64,000 bases of DNA from the NCBI GenBank assembly GCA_018242215.1, contig JAFECG010000027.1, forward strand, positions 262,001 to 326,000. The letters are read 5' to 3'. Each line of letters starts with the position of its first letter. The first letter of the stretch is position 1. Below the pieces are notes generated by a model. The model did no database searches. It saw nothing but the letters and a program-made list of their open reading frames with translations, and had not been told where the DNA came from. Of this stretch, positions 26,609 through 35,592 are shown one piece after another. The stretch is from Pseudomonadota bacterium (GTDB taxonomy: Bacteria > Pseudomonadota > Alphaproteobacteria > Rhizobiales > Hyphomicrobiaceae). A program made the position numbers and the translations under genes.

Positions 26609-29600
26609 ATGGCTGCACTTGTACGAATCGCACTGCGGTCACCGTACACATTTGTCGTGCTTGCGCTGCTGATCCTCCTGTCAGGCGGTCTGGCGGCGCT
26701 TCGTACGCCGATAGACATCTTCCCGGAAATTCGCATCCCGGTGATTGCCACCGTTTGGCAGTACACAGGACTTCCGCCGGACGAACTCTCAGGACGCATC
26801 GTCACGCCGTTCGAACGTGCATTGACGACAACCGTCAATGACATCGAGCACATCGAGGCGAACTCTTATAACGGCATTGGCGTCGTCAAGATTTTCTTCC
26901 AGCCCTCGGTGGACATCAGCGTTGCCAACGCGCAGGTGACGGCGATCGCGCAGACTCTGCTGAAGCAGATGCCGCCCGGCGCAACGCCGCCGCTGATCCT
27001 CAACTACAGCGCGTCGACTGTGCCGATCCTGCAGCTGGCGCTCGGCGGCGCAGGCCTAACCGAGCAGAATCTGTCGGACCTCGGCATGAACATGGTCCGG
27101 GTGCGCCTGGTGACCGTCCCGGGCGCTGCAGTGCCCTACCCCTATGGCGGCAAGACCCGCCAGATCCAGATCGATCTCGATAACACCGCGCTGCACGCGA
27201 AGGGCCTCTCTGCCCAGGATGTCCAGAACGCCTTTTCCGCTCAAAATCTGATCAATCCCGTCGGGACGCAAAAGATCGGCGCCACTGAATACACGATGCA
27301 GCTGAACAACGCGCCGTCCAACATCGACGCCTTGGGTGACCTGCCGATCAAGGCCGTCAACGGCGCGATGGTTTACATCCGCGACGTCGCGCACGTCCGC
27401 GACGGCAATCCACCACAGCAGAATATCGTGCACGTCAACGGCAACCGTTCGGTGCTGCTTTCCGTGCTGAAAAACGGTGCCGTGTCGACCCTCGACATCA
27501 TTCAGGGCATCAAGGACAAGGTGAAGGAGATAAAGCCGAGCCTACCGGATGCCTTGACCATCTCGTTCCTCGGCGACCAATCGATCTTCGTCCGCGCTGC
27601 CGTCCAGAACGTCATTCATGAAGGCGTGTTGGCCGCGGCATTGACGAGCCTGATGATCCTCCTATTTCTGGGCAGCTTTCGATCGACTCTGATCATCGCG
27701 ACCTCCATTCCACTCGCCGTTTTGGCTTCAGTTGCGATGTTGTCGGCTCTCGGCGAAACGTTGAACATCATGACGCTTGGCGGCCTGGCGCTCGCGGTCG
27801 GCATTCTCGTCGACGAGGCGACCGTGACGATCGAGAATATCAACTACCATCTCGAACAGGGAAAAGACGTCGAGACCGCGATTCTCGACGGCGCCGACCA
27901 GATCGCCACGCCAGCATTCGTTTCGATGCTGTGCATTTGCATCGTGTTCGTGCCGATGTTCTTCCTCGAGGGCGTTGCACGGTTTCTGTTCGTGCCGATG
28001 GCGGAAGCCGTGATGTTCGCAATGGTATCCTCGTTCATCCTGTCGCGAACACTCGTGCCGACGATGGCTAAATATCTTTTGAAGCCTCACGATCACTCGG
28101 CGCACGAAAGGCCGACACGCAATCCGCTGGTGATGTTCCAGCGCGGTTTCGAGCACGCATTCGAGAAGTTTCGCGGCGGGTATCATCGCCTCCTCGAGGG
28201 CGCCCTGGCACATCGCGCGCTCGTGCTCATCATCTCGTTTGGATTTATCGCGTCATCGTTCCTGCTGACACCGTATCTCGGGCGCAACTTCTTCCCCAAG
28301 GTGGATTCAGGCCAGATCCTGATGCACGTTCGGCTGCCCGTCGGAACGCGCGTGGAGGAAAGCGCCAACGAGTTCGCGCGAATTCAAGATGCCATTCGCG
28401 AGGTTATCGCCCCGGGAGATCTTTCGGCGATGGTCGACAACATCGGGATCCCGATCAGCGGCATCAACATGACGTACAATAACACCGGCCTGATCGGTCC
28501 GCAGGATGGAGACATTCAGATCGCGCTCAACGAAGGTCATCAGCCGACCAACGACTATGTCAAGGAACTCCGCGACGAGTTACCAAAGCGCTTCCCCGGC
28601 GCGACTTTCTCGTTCCTTCCGGCAGACATCGTCAGCCAGATTCTGAACTTCGGCGCCCCGACTCCGATCGACCTTCAGATCAGAGGTCCGAAGCTTGGTC
28701 CGAATTTCGATTATGCCCAGAAGATCCTGCGACAGATCAAGCTGATCCCGGGCGTCGCCGACGCGCGCATTCAGCAATCGCGAAGCAATCCGGGCTTCGA
28801 CGTGAATGTCGACCGGTCGCGCGCCCAGTACGTCGGCGTCACGGAAAAGGACGTCACCAACAGCCTCGCAACGAGCCTTGCCGGCACCGGCCAGGTCAAT
28901 CCGACGTACTGGCTCAATCCAAAGAACGGTGTGCAATACCCGATCGTCATTCAGGCTCCACAGTACAAGCTCGACACTCTGGCATCGCTGCAAAATTTGC
29001 CGATTACCGCCTCAAACGCACCGGCACCACAGATCCTCGGTGCGGTAGCGAGTTTCCATCGCCAGAGGACCAACGCCGTTGTATCCCAATACGATATCCA
29101 GCCGATGGTTCAGATCCTGACGACGACCGAGGGACGCGACCTGGGTGCCGTCGCCGCCGATATCCAGAAGATCGTCGATGCAACGACGAAGGATCTCCCC
29201 AAAGGAGCGTCCGCGGTCCTTCTGGGCCAGGTAAAGACAATGAATAGCGCCTATGCCGGAATGTTGTTCGGTCTCTTAGGTGCCATCGTGCTTATATACC
29301 TGCTGATTGTCGTCAACTTCCAATCCTGGGGCGACCCGCTCGTGATCATCATGGCGCTTCCCGCCGCCTTGGCGGGCATTGTGTGGATGTTGTTCGTCAC
29401 CGGAACGACGCTGTCCGTTCCAGCCTTAACGGGCGCCATCATGTGCATGGGCGTCGCGACTGCCAATGCCGTGCTCGTGGTAAGCTTCGCTCGCGAACGA
29501 TTGGCCGATCATGGCGACCCGATTCTGGCGGCGGTTGAATCGGGCTTCGTGCGCATCCGTCCGGTGTTGATGACTGCACTTGCGATGGTCATCGGCATGG

Positions 29601-29797
29601 CCCCGATGGCGTTGGGCCTCGGAGAGGGAGGTGAGCAGAACGCACCCCTCGGCCGCGCAGTCATCGGCGGCCTCCTGTTCGCGACTATCGCAACACTGTT
29701 CCTCGTGCCAGTCATATTCAGTCTGATGCACGGACGCCGGACCGCCAGCTCATCGCCACCGCAAAGTGCAATCCCTGGAGAATTTCATGCTGCCTGA
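26609..29797 (+). CDS. RND efflux transporter permease (AcrB/MdtBC-like)
   Basis: This 1062-residue inner-membrane protein has the RND layout: an N-terminal helix (FVVLALLILLSGG), a large periplasmic loop, a six-helix bundle, a second loop and a second bundle. The proton-relay segment is GILVDEATVTIEN with Asp402-Glu403 in place of the Asp-Asp of AcrB. I chose ATG at 26609 because the following residues (MAALVRIALRSPYTF) are typical; the frame is open upstream to 26513. The membrane fusion protein gene follows with an 11-bp overlap. No outer-membrane factor gene is nearby, so a TolC-like partner must be elsewhere. Drug, solvent or lipid export is possible. Confidence 0.92.
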   Translation: MAALVRIALRSPYTFVVLALLILLSGGLAALRTPIDIFPEIRIPVIATVWQYTGLPPDELSGRIVTPFERALTTTVNDIEHIEANSYNGIGVVKIFFQPSVDISVANAQVTAIAQTLLKQMPPGATPPLILNYSASTVPILQLALGGAGLTEQNLSDLGMNMVRVRLVTVPGAAVPYPYGGKTRQIQIDLDNTALHAKGLSAQDVQNAFSAQNLINPVGTQKIGATEYTMQLNNAPSNIDALGDLPIKAVNGAMVYIRDVAHVRDGNPPQQNIVHVNGNRSVLLSVLKNGAVSTLDIIQGIKDKVKEIKPSLPDALTISFLGDQSIFVRAAVQNVIHEGVLAAALTSLMILLFLGSFRSTLIIATSIPLAVLASVAMLSALGETLNIMTLGGLALAVGILVDEATVTIENINYHLEQGKDVETAILDGADQIATPAFVSMLCICIVFVPMFFLEGVARFLFVPMAEAVMFAMVSSFILSRTLVPTMAKYLLKPHDHSAHERPTRNPLVMFQRGFEHAFEKFRGGYHRLLEGALAHRALVLIISFGFIASSFLLTPYLGRNFFPKVDSGQILMHVRLPVGTRVEESANEFARIQDAIREVIAPGDLSAMVDNIGIPISGINMTYNNTGLIGPQDGDIQIALNEGHQPTNDYVKELRDELPKRFPGATFSFLPADIVSQILNFGAPTPIDLQIRGPKLGPNFDYAQKILRQIKLIPGVADARIQQSRSNPGFDVNVDRSRAQYVGVTEKDVTNSLATSLAGTGQVNPTYWLNPKNGVQYPIVIQAPQYKLDTLASLQNLPITASNAPAPQILGAVASFHRQRTNAVVSQYDIQPMVQILTTTEGRDLGAVAADIQKIVDATTKDLPKGASAVLLGQVKTMNSAYAGMLFGLLGAIVLIYLLIVVNFQSWGDPLVIIMALPAALAGIVWMLFVTGTTLSVPALTGAIMCMGVATANAVLVVSFARERLADHGDPILAAVESGFVRIRPVLMTALAMVIGMAPMALGLGEGGEQNAPLGRAVIGGLLFATIATLFLVPVIFSLMHGRRTASSSPPQSAIPGEFHAA

Positions 29798-31001
29798 ATC
29801 GCCACCCGAGCAGCCTCGGAGCGCGCGCTGGAAAATGTCGTTGGCGACGGCCGTTTTCATCGGTGCAGCAGCGTTGCTCGCGTTCATCGGCATCGAAAGC
29901 CGTGAGCAGAGCGTCGCACAGCTCAAGAGCAAGGCCGTGGAGCGCGCCATCCCGACCGTTGCCGCATCGGCGCCGGCAGTCGAGCAGAGCGTTGGCGTTC
30001 TCGATCTCCCTGGTCGGCTGGACGCCTATTATCAGGCTGCGCTCTTCGCACGCGTCAGCGGCTATGTTGCAACCCGCAACGCCGATATCGGCACGCGGGT
30101 GAAAACCGGCGACGTCCTCGCGACAATCGACGCCCCCGATCTCGACCAGCAGTTATCTCAGGCCGAATCGGACCTGAACAATGCAAAGGCCAATGCCGCG
30201 CTCGCCGAAGTCACGAACCAGCGCTATCAGGCCCTCCTGCCGAGCAACTATGTGACGCATCAGGCCGCCGACGAAAAGAAGGCCGACCTTGACGCGAAGA
30301 ATGCGTTGGTGAAATCAGCAAAAGCCAATGTCGATCGCCTCAAGGCATTGACCGAATACAAGCGCATCGTCGCGCCATTTGACGGCATCGTGACGGTGCG
30401 CAACACCGACGTCGGCAACCTGATCAACACGGGCAGCGCCACCGGCTCGGAGATGTTCGTCGTGGCCGACGTTCACAAGCTGTGGCTCTACGTCAATGTC
30501 CCCCAGGCTTATGTCCCGCTGATTCCGAAAGGGACTGTCGGAATCCTGACGGTGCCCGAGCGGCCAGGAAATAAATACGAGGCGAAAGTTGAAGCTTCAT
30601 CCGGCGCAGTCGATGTCGCTTCAGGCACGACACGCATGCAGCTCGTCATTGATAACTCTGCAGGTGAGCTGATGCCCGGCGCCTATGCCAGCGTTCATTT
30701 GACCGTCGGCAACAAAAAGAACGTTCTTGTCGTTCCATCGAGCGCGATCATCTTTGATAAGGACGGGCTGCAGGTTGCGACCGTCGGGCCTGACGACAAG
30801 GTCGCGTTGAAGCAGATCACGATCGGCCGCGATCGCGGCAGCACGGTGGAAATCGCATCGGGACTGGCACCCGAAGATCGAGTGATCGAGAGCCCGCCGG
30901 ATGGGGTAGTCAACGGCGACAGGGTGGCCGTCAAGGAGAAGCCGAACCCAGCAACGGCCCCCTCCACGTCGAACGGGCCACCGACCGCCAATAAGGGATA
31001 G
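29787..31001 (+). CDS. RND efflux periplasmic adaptor (membrane fusion protein)
   Basis: This 404-residue adaptor links the RND permease to an outer-membrane channel. It has an N-terminal membrane anchor (SLATAVFIGAAALLAFIGIE), a lipoyl-type half motif (ARVSGYVATRNADIGTRVKT) and a long coiled-coil hairpin (DLDQQLSQAESDLNNAKANA). The second lipoyl half is IVAPFDGIVTVRNTDVGNL, and a beta-barrel domain follows. ATG at 29787 has GGAG eight bases upstream. It overlaps the permease gene by 11 bp. The tail is proline- and threonine-rich and probably disordered. Confidence 0.92.
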   Translation: MLPESPPEQPRSARWKMSLATAVFIGAAALLAFIGIESREQSVAQLKSKAVERAIPTVAASAPAVEQSVGVLDLPGRLDAYYQAALFARVSGYVATRNADIGTRVKTGDVLATIDAPDLDQQLSQAESDLNNAKANAALAEVTNQRYQALLPSNYVTHQAADEKKADLDAKNALVKSAKANVDRLKALTEYKRIVAPFDGIVTVRNTDVGNLINTGSATGSEMFVVADVHKLWLYVNVPQAYVPLIPKGTVGILTVPERPGNKYEAKVEASSGAVDVASGTTRMQLVIDNSAGELMPGAYASVHLTVGNKKNVLVVPSSAIIFDKDGLQVATVGPDDKVALKQITIGRDRGSTVEIASGLAPEDRVIESPPDGVVNGDRVAVKEKPNPATAPSTSNGPPTANKG

Positions 31002-31083
31002 TTGAACTCAGCCACCTGGAGGGGAACACGGGCGTTGCGCCATGCGTTGCAAACGTATGGAACAGCGAAAAGGATCTTTTCCC

Positions 31084-31404
31084 ATGAGGACGAGACTGCT
31101 TACGGCTGCCGCGCTGGCCGCAGCCGCTCTCGCGAATTCACCGGCTGCGTATGCCGAATCCCCCGTGACGCCGCCCGCCGGCTCCAACGCCGCGCGCACC
31201 TTTGAACCAGGTAAAGTCGGACCGGGAAGCGAAAACAACGCCGTCGTATCCCCGACATCGCCCTCCGTGCCGATCAACAAGCAGCCACCGGCCGAAATCA
31301 ATTTACCTTCCAATTCCAGTTCGGGCAGCAGCACTGGTGAACAAGGGAGCGGCCCGGCAGGCACGGCGGGGCCGTATAATCCGGCTTCCCCGGGGGCACA
31401 ATAG
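31084..31404 (+). CDS. Small secreted Pro/Ser-rich protein
   Basis: I do not recognise a family. The 106-residue product starts at ATG 31084, with AAAAGGA upstream, and has a clear signal peptide (LLTAAALAAAALANSPAAYA). The mature part is low-complexity and rich in Pro, Ser, Gly and Asn (SNSSSGSSTGEQGSGPAG), probably disordered. It lies 82 bp after the RND adaptor gene on the same strand and may share its transcript. A periplasmic or surface location is likely. Confidence 0.65.
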   Translation: MRTRLLTAAALAAAALANSPAAYAESPVTPPAGSNAARTFEPGKVGPGSENNAVVSPTSPSVPINKQPPAEINLPSNSSSGSSTGEQGSGPAGTAGPYNPASPGAQ

Positions 31405-31612
31405 GTCTCCAGCATCCCACAGCCGCACGAAAAATCCCCGGTTCGTCGCATAGCCGAAGCGGGACGCCGCGTTCTGATACCGGTAAGTTTCGCGTTTTGC
31501 TTAAAGTCGCCGCGCTTCGCCCTTTCGTCATTTGCCATGGCAACAGTTCGCCGTTGCCTTGGTGTCAGACCTGAGCGACTGATCGTGCGGGTCAATAAAC
31601 GAGAGGCAGCAG

Positions 31613-31888
31613 ATGTTGAAGTTTGTGCGGATCGCCGGCTTGGTCTCTGGGCTTTTGGCCCTCATGCCGTCTGCGGAAGCCCATTACTGGCATCACCGCT
31701 ACGATCACTATTTCCGGCTCGGGTATCATCGCGCCGGGCCGCCCCACGGCTATCGCTTCGGATTTGCGACGTATGCCGGCGACCCCTTCGCACGCGACGA
31801 CTATTACGACGGCCGCCGCTGCTATTACCTGCATCATCGCGACTTCTGCCGCGGTCCGCGTTCACTCGACTGGCTACGATTCCGCTAG
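31613..31888 (+). CDS. Small secreted Tyr/His/Arg-rich protein
   Basis: The 91-residue product begins with a signal peptide (FVRIAGLVSGLLALMPSAEA). The mature part is dominated by Tyr, His and Arg (HYWHHRYDHYFRLGYH) with two cysteines, YYLHHRDFC. GAGAGGCAGCAG precedes the ATG. No known domain is visible. Similar composition occurs in the next gene on the other strand (31950-32291) and in the small proteins at 61715-62686, so this genome seems to favour such envelope proteins. Confidence 0.65.
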   Translation: MLKFVRIAGLVSGLLALMPSAEAHYWHHRYDHYFRLGYHRAGPPHGYRFGFATYAGDPFARDDYYDGRRCYYLHHRDFCRGPRSLDWLRFR

Positions 31889-31949
31889 GCTAAACGCAAA
31901 CGGCGCCAGCAAAGGCTCTGGCGCCGCAAATGAATTGCCAGTGGTGTGT

Positions 31950-32291
31950 TCACCAGCCCTGTACGCAAACCCGGCGAACGCGGAAATCCCAGCCATTGTC
32001 GTAATAGCAGTAGGCACCCGAATAGACGGGATAGGGCACCGGCACCGCATAGACTGGGTAGCGAGGCAACGCATAGTAGCTGCCCGCCGGATAAAACCCA
32101 TACGCAGGATAAAAGCCCCAGCCTCGGCGATAGGCCGGCCGATAATAATCATAGCAACCGCGAAAATCCGGGGGATGATACCCATAAGGATCATACCCGC
32201 ACCGCCGATGCGTTGCATAGGCTGATGAAGAAAAGGCAGCGATGCTCAGCACGGCGGCGAGCGCGCCGACAACGACCTTGAATCGAGACAT
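31950..32291 (-). CDS. Small secreted Tyr/Pro-rich protein
   Basis: The 113-residue product starts at ATG 32291 with GGGAGACG upstream. It has a signal peptide (VVVGALAAVLSIAAFSSSAYA). The mature chain is very rich in Tyr, Pro and Gly (GWGFYPAYGFYPAGSYYA) and has four cysteines, two of them close to the end (YCYYDNGWDFRVRRVCVQ). It ends 61 bp from the end of the similar plus-strand gene. No function can be assigned; an extracytoplasmic structural or metal-linked role is only a guess. Confidence 0.68.
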   Translation of the reverse strand: MSRFKVVVGALAAVLSIAAFSSSAYATHRRCGYDPYGYHPPDFRGCYDYYRPAYRRGWGFYPAYGFYPAGSYYALPRYPVYAVPVPYPVYSGAYCYYDNGWDFRVRRVCVQGW

Positions 32292-32429
32292 GGGACGTCT
32301 CCCAGATGCATTTCCCAACCCGCGGGGGCGGGCAAAAAATGACATTAGAAGACATTTGCAAATTGTGAGAATACCGAACGAAGTTACGGTGAATAAACGC
32401 TTATTGGGATTCCCCGCAATCTCGAATCT

Positions 32430-32957
32430 TTACTTCTGAGTTGCAGGAACGAGGTTGATTTTCTCCGCGAGCGCCCTGACCTCGGCCAGCGATTTTTCAT
32501 CGATCTCGATGAGCTTCGGCAATCGTTTCGCCATTTTGTCCTTGAGTTCGGCCGTGCAATCCGCAGGCAAGCTCGCCAGGTTTTTTGCAACTTCGGCCCG
32601 CGCCTGTTTCTCGACGTCTGCCCGATCGACGGACGTGTCGACGCATTCGTACAGGCTGACAACGAACGGCGTCGTCGCCTTGTAATATTTTTCGAGCTTG
32701 TCGGCTTCCGCTTTGAACCCGCAGCGTCGCGCCAGTTCGATCTGCTGGAACTGATCGGCGACCTGCTCCTGCATCAGCAGCGACGTGCAGCCGAAGCCGG
32801 TCGCGATGCCAGGCTGTTGCCGGCAAAGACCGATCCGCGTGTTGGGCTTTTCGATCTCGTTCATCGTACATTCGGCATTGGCCTGCGAGGCGATCAGAGA
32901 CAGACCGCCAGCCAGAATAGAGATCAGTCGCACGTTCACGGCGTTTGGTTCCCCCAT
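32430..32957 (-). CDS. Secreted Cys-containing hypothetical protein
   Basis: The 175-residue product has a signal peptide ending at SQANA-ECT. The mature part has six cysteines (ECTMNE, LCRQQ, FGCTS, RRCGF, YECVD, ADCTAE), spaced so that three disulfides are possible. It also has a charged helical C-terminal half (KNLASLP ... KMAKRLPKLIEIDEKSLAEV). No family is recognised. It shares the minus strand with the Tyr-rich gene 138 bp downstream. Confidence 0.66.
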   Translation of the reverse strand: MGEPNAVNVRLISILAGGLSLIASQANAECTMNEIEKPNTRIGLCRQQPGIATGFGCTSLLMQEQVADQFQQIELARRCGFKAEADKLEKYYKATTPFVVSLYECVDTSVDRADVEKQARAEVAKNLASLPADCTAELKDKMAKRLPKLIEIDEKSLAEVRALAEKINLVPATQK

Positions 32958-33307
32958 TGAACTATAGCAATGTGCATTGCAGACACCGAAGCCTACCAGA
33001 GAGAATGTGGCAGACCGAGTTCCAAGGACCTCAATGTGACTTTATGCGCGCCGCCGCCTCCAAAGGCGGCGGTCGTTGATGCGACCCAAACCCGTTTTTG
33101 GCTGAGACTGTTACGCCGCAGTCACGTTTTGTCTCCACGCCCAATGCTAGCCTTATTCCGAATCTGTCGTTGGCGCGTACTGCGGGAAAAGCGCACAAGA
33201 ACGATAGGACCGCGCAAGCGAGCTGCTTTCTCGCAGGTAGCGCACGCCGCAAGGTCGTGCGTGGAATGGGGAGCGACGCGGAGGGCTTTTCTCGAGGGAG
33301 AAGCCGC
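32958..33307. other. 350-bp intergenic region with a GC hairpin
   Basis: No gene is credible here. CCGCCGCCT (33051-33059) and AGGCGGCGG (33064-33072) form a 9-bp hairpin with a four-base loop and no T-run. The right end carries the ribosome site GGGAGAAG for the small gene at 33308. Confidence 0.45.
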
Positions 33308-33493
33308 ATGCGAAAATTCAAGGTCGTTGTCTGGTGCGATCATTGCCGAAACGATGCCGAGGGCTGCTTCAGCGGCGGCACTGAGGTGATCGGCAGCGCA
33401 TTTGAAACCTGGGAAGATGCACAAAGAGCCGCCGCAGAATACTGCTGCAATCTTCCCTACAGCTATCGCGTCGAAGAGGAAGATGAGTACTGA
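33308..33493 (+). CDS. Small Cys-rich protein, 61 residues
   Basis: ATG at 33308 follows GGGAGAAGCCGC, a strong ribosome site. The product begins MRKFKVVVWCDHCRNDAEGC and has a CxxC pair, a third cysteine ten residues after the first, a later CC (AAEYCCNL) and an acidic tail (VEEEDEY). Cytosolic by appearance, it could bind zinc. I do not recognise a family. A longer frame upstream lacks a ribosome site and looks non-coding. Confidence 0.6.
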   Translation: MRKFKVVVWCDHCRNDAEGCFSGGTEVIGSAFETWEDAQRAAAEYCCNLPYSYRVEEEDEY

Positions 33494-33639
33494 AGGCCGT
33501 TCGCGCGAAAACGTCTAATGCGTTCCGGACGGCTGAACTGGCGACCCGTGAGGGGCGGTGCTGAACCGTGACCACTCTATCGTTTTGTTACAGTTTTTTG
33601 CGCGTTTTGTGAATTGTTCATGACATCAGCATTAGCTAT

Positions 33640-33768
33640 CGCTGCCAGTCTCAGCGGGAAGAGCGTTGCTGTCAGTCAGGTCGGACAAGCGGGACCGATA
33701 CCGATTGGCGCGAGGGCGGCGCGATCCTGTAGGCCCTGCCAGTCACATGGCAGGGCCTTCCTGTTTCT
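33640..33768 (+). ncRNA. Candidate intergenic small RNA ending in a terminator
   Basis: About 130 bp of non-coding sequence lie between a T-rich promoter-like stretch (TTGTGA at 33607-33612) and a perfect 11-bp hairpin with a T-rich tail. The 5' end is a guess. It does not look like 6S, SRP, RNase P or tmRNA. Alternatively the hairpin is only a late terminator for the gene at 33308-33493. Confidence 0.3.
33731..33768 (+). terminator. Intrinsic terminator
   Basis: AGGCCCTGCCA (33731-33741) pairs perfectly with TGGCAGGGCCT (33748-33758) around GTCACA. It is followed by TCCTGTTTCT. It would work on the plus strand. Confidence 0.7.
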
Positions 33769-33981
33769 ATGATGGTCCCTGCCCTTGCATCGTGATCATC
33801 GTCTTATCTGCCAAAGCTCGCGTGCAGCCGCAATCCAGGGCTGTGATGGGGCTGCACCGGTGCGCAAACAAATCATCAGTTCACGACATAAAAATTTATT
33901 GTATGCCGCTCCGCGCCGTTTTCAGACGAGATGGAGCGTATGATATGACGCAGCGGCGGTCGGCCTGAGGGAGTCCCGACG

Positions 33982-34095
33982 ATGTGGGAAGAAATCAAAA
34001 TGCTGCTGGCGCTCGGTGTGCCATTAGCCTTGGGGATCTATCTGATCCATCTTCTCCGCAACGACACCACTCGCAAGAGACGGAAAGCGAAATAG
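33982..34095 (+). CDS. 37-residue single-span membrane miniprotein
   Basis: ATG at 33982 has GAGGGAG eight bases upstream. The product is an acidic N-terminus (MWEEIK), one hydrophobic helix (MLLALGVPLALGIYLIHLL) and a basic tail (TRKRRKAK). This is the charge pattern of a small inner-membrane protein with a cytoplasmic C-terminus. No family is recognised. It lies about 300 bp before the acyltransferase gene, in AT-richer DNA. Confidence 0.5.
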   Translation: MWEEIKMLLALGVPLALGIYLIHLLRNDTTRKRRKAK

Positions 34096-34395
34096 CCGTC
34101 GCCGCTCGGGCGCATTGCCTTTGCGCCGCCTCACCCGGCTACTTCGATCTGGCGGAAGATTCAATTGGCTCCGAACCAATGAGCGCTATCGGATGCCTGC
34201 CGTAGCGGCATTCGCTCATCAGCTGTGGAAAAAAGATAAACTACTGAATATTAAGACTGGACCTGAATCAAATCAAAGCGTCTCTGATCTTATGCGTGAA
34301 TTAAATTAAAATGGCGCGGCGCAATATGAATCGCGCTACCGCCAGTCGGTTTATTTGACAAATTCATTTTTTATTTTTTGCGGGAAGCGGGGGAC
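34096..34395. other. 300-bp AT-rich leader of the acyltransferase gene
   Basis: This stretch is clearly more AT-rich than the rest of the window, especially 34225-34310 and 34350-34378. TTGACA at 34355-34360 could be a -35, but no good -10 lies at the right distance. A 64-codon frame (34115-34309) lacks a ribosome site. I see no gene. Confidence 0.4.
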
Positions 34396-35592
34396 GTGGG
34401 GGCAATCAGATTTTACTTGGCCCTGTCTGTTGTCTGTTCACATGCAGGGATCAACTGGCCCATTTTTACGGGCACTTACGCAGTCATGCTGTTCTTTGCC
34501 ATATCGGGCTACTGCATGGCTCTCGTCCTCAATGAAAAGTATAAGCCGCGCGACATATTCAGGTTCTATGGCGCGCGCTTTCTGCGGTTGTGGCCTACAT
34601 ACGCCTTCGTCATCGGGGTATTTTTCGTTTCGCTCGGACTACCGTTGGAGCCGCATCTCAACGGCATCATATCGAATATCTACTTCTATGTCTCCGCGCT
34701 CGGCTTGATCGGGAACGAAACGTTGTGGTGGCTTCAGGCGTCTCACTCGGGGCACCTCAAATTTGTGACCGACCTCCAGCCATCGACCCTCGTGCTGACC
34801 CACGTCACCCACATGCAGAATATGTGGTCGGTCGGCGTTGAACTCTTCTTCTATCTCTCAGCACCGTTTTATGCGCGGAGTCCAAAAAGGATTCTGATGC
34901 TCCTGCCGGTCGTCTTCATCATGCACCTCGCGTTTATTTGGTTTCTCCCCCCAACCAACCCGCTCCAACTGCGAAGCGGCATGGCCTACTTTTGGATTTT
35001 TCTGCTTGGGATGGCGTCTTATTGGGGCGGAAGAATTTGGCCACGCTATTTGCGCCAATTGCAATTTCAGACCACAGCCATGACCTGTGTTGCGCTCGCA
35101 CTCGTCATCGCTTTGATCGTCTTGCAGCAACCGTATTATTTCAACGGCAATCACCTTTGGCTCAGAATAGATATCGGAATTCTAATATTCTGCGCCGCGC
35201 TCATCCCCTTATTCGAATCGACAAGACATGCGCGGTTTGATCGCTCACTCGGAGAATTGAGCTATCCGATTTATGTCGTGCATTGGCCACTGCTGCAGGT
35301 CTTCGCGCTGCGCTTTGGTCCCGTCGACGCTTCGATCGGCTGTTTTCTCATCCTGGTTCTCACAGCTGCCGCCACTCTTCGCTTGCTCATTGAGCGGCCG
35401 ATTGATCGGTTCCGAGCCCTGCTTGCGAACGGTTCGAGACGCCCGCAACAGTTCGAAGCTGCGATCGAACGAACGAAACGGAAAGGGAGAGAGCGAGGTT
35501 CGGAGCTTGCAGCGCTCCTGGGTCCAGCAATTCCGGAGCAGCCCGTTACGGCTAACGGTACCGGCCAGCAAAGTCTGGTGCCGCTTGTGTGA
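34396..35592 (+). CDS. Acyltransferase-3 family membrane protein
   Basis: The product has about 398 residues from GTG 34396 (GGGGGAC upstream; TTG at 34378 is the alternative). It is a polytopic AT3 (OafA/ExoZ-like) protein that usually acetylates or acylates surface sugars. The family R-x10-H motif is visible in RFYLALSVVCSH of the first helix. Later elements are MWSVGVELFFYL and LGELSYPIYVVHWPLL. Codon use and base composition are AT-richer than in the neighbours. The last residues (SLVPLV) are encoded by DNA that overlaps the 3' end of tRNA-Thr by 17 bp, which suggests the gene arrived by insertion beside the tRNA. Confidence 0.85.
   Translation: MGAIRFYLALSVVCSHAGINWPIFTGTYAVMLFFAISGYCMALVLNEKYKPRDIFRFYGARFLRLWPTYAFVIGVFFVSLGLPLEPHLNGIISNIYFYVSALGLIGNETLWWLQASHSGHLKFVTDLQPSTLVLTHVTHMQNMWSVGVELFFYLSAPFYARSPKRILMLLPVVFIMHLAFIWFLPPTNPLQLRSGMAYFWIFLLGMASYWGGRIWPRYLRQLQFQTTAMTCVALALVIALIVLQQPYYFNGNHLWLRIDIGILIFCAALIPLFESTRHARFDRSLGELSYPIYVVHWPLLQVFALRFGPVDASIGCFLILVLTAAATLRLLIERPIDRFRALLANGSRRPQQFEAAIERTKRKGRERGSELAALLGPAIPEQPVTANGTGQQSLVPLV

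Larger units (their letters stand above)
33494..33981. other. 488-bp intergenic region, candidate small RNA locus
   Basis: There is no credible protein gene. The left part is T-rich (33570-33625) and promoter-like. The middle part is GC-normal and ends in a strong terminator hairpin at 33731-33768, with no gene before it that obviously needs it. The right part, 33770-33960, shows nothing I can name apart from the ribosome site GAGGGAG for the miniprotein at 33982. Confidence 0.45.

Noticed and set aside
34115-34309. 64-codon frame before the acyltransferase gene
   Set aside because: No ribosome site, Arg-rich start and AT-rich end typical of a random frame crossing a composition boundary.
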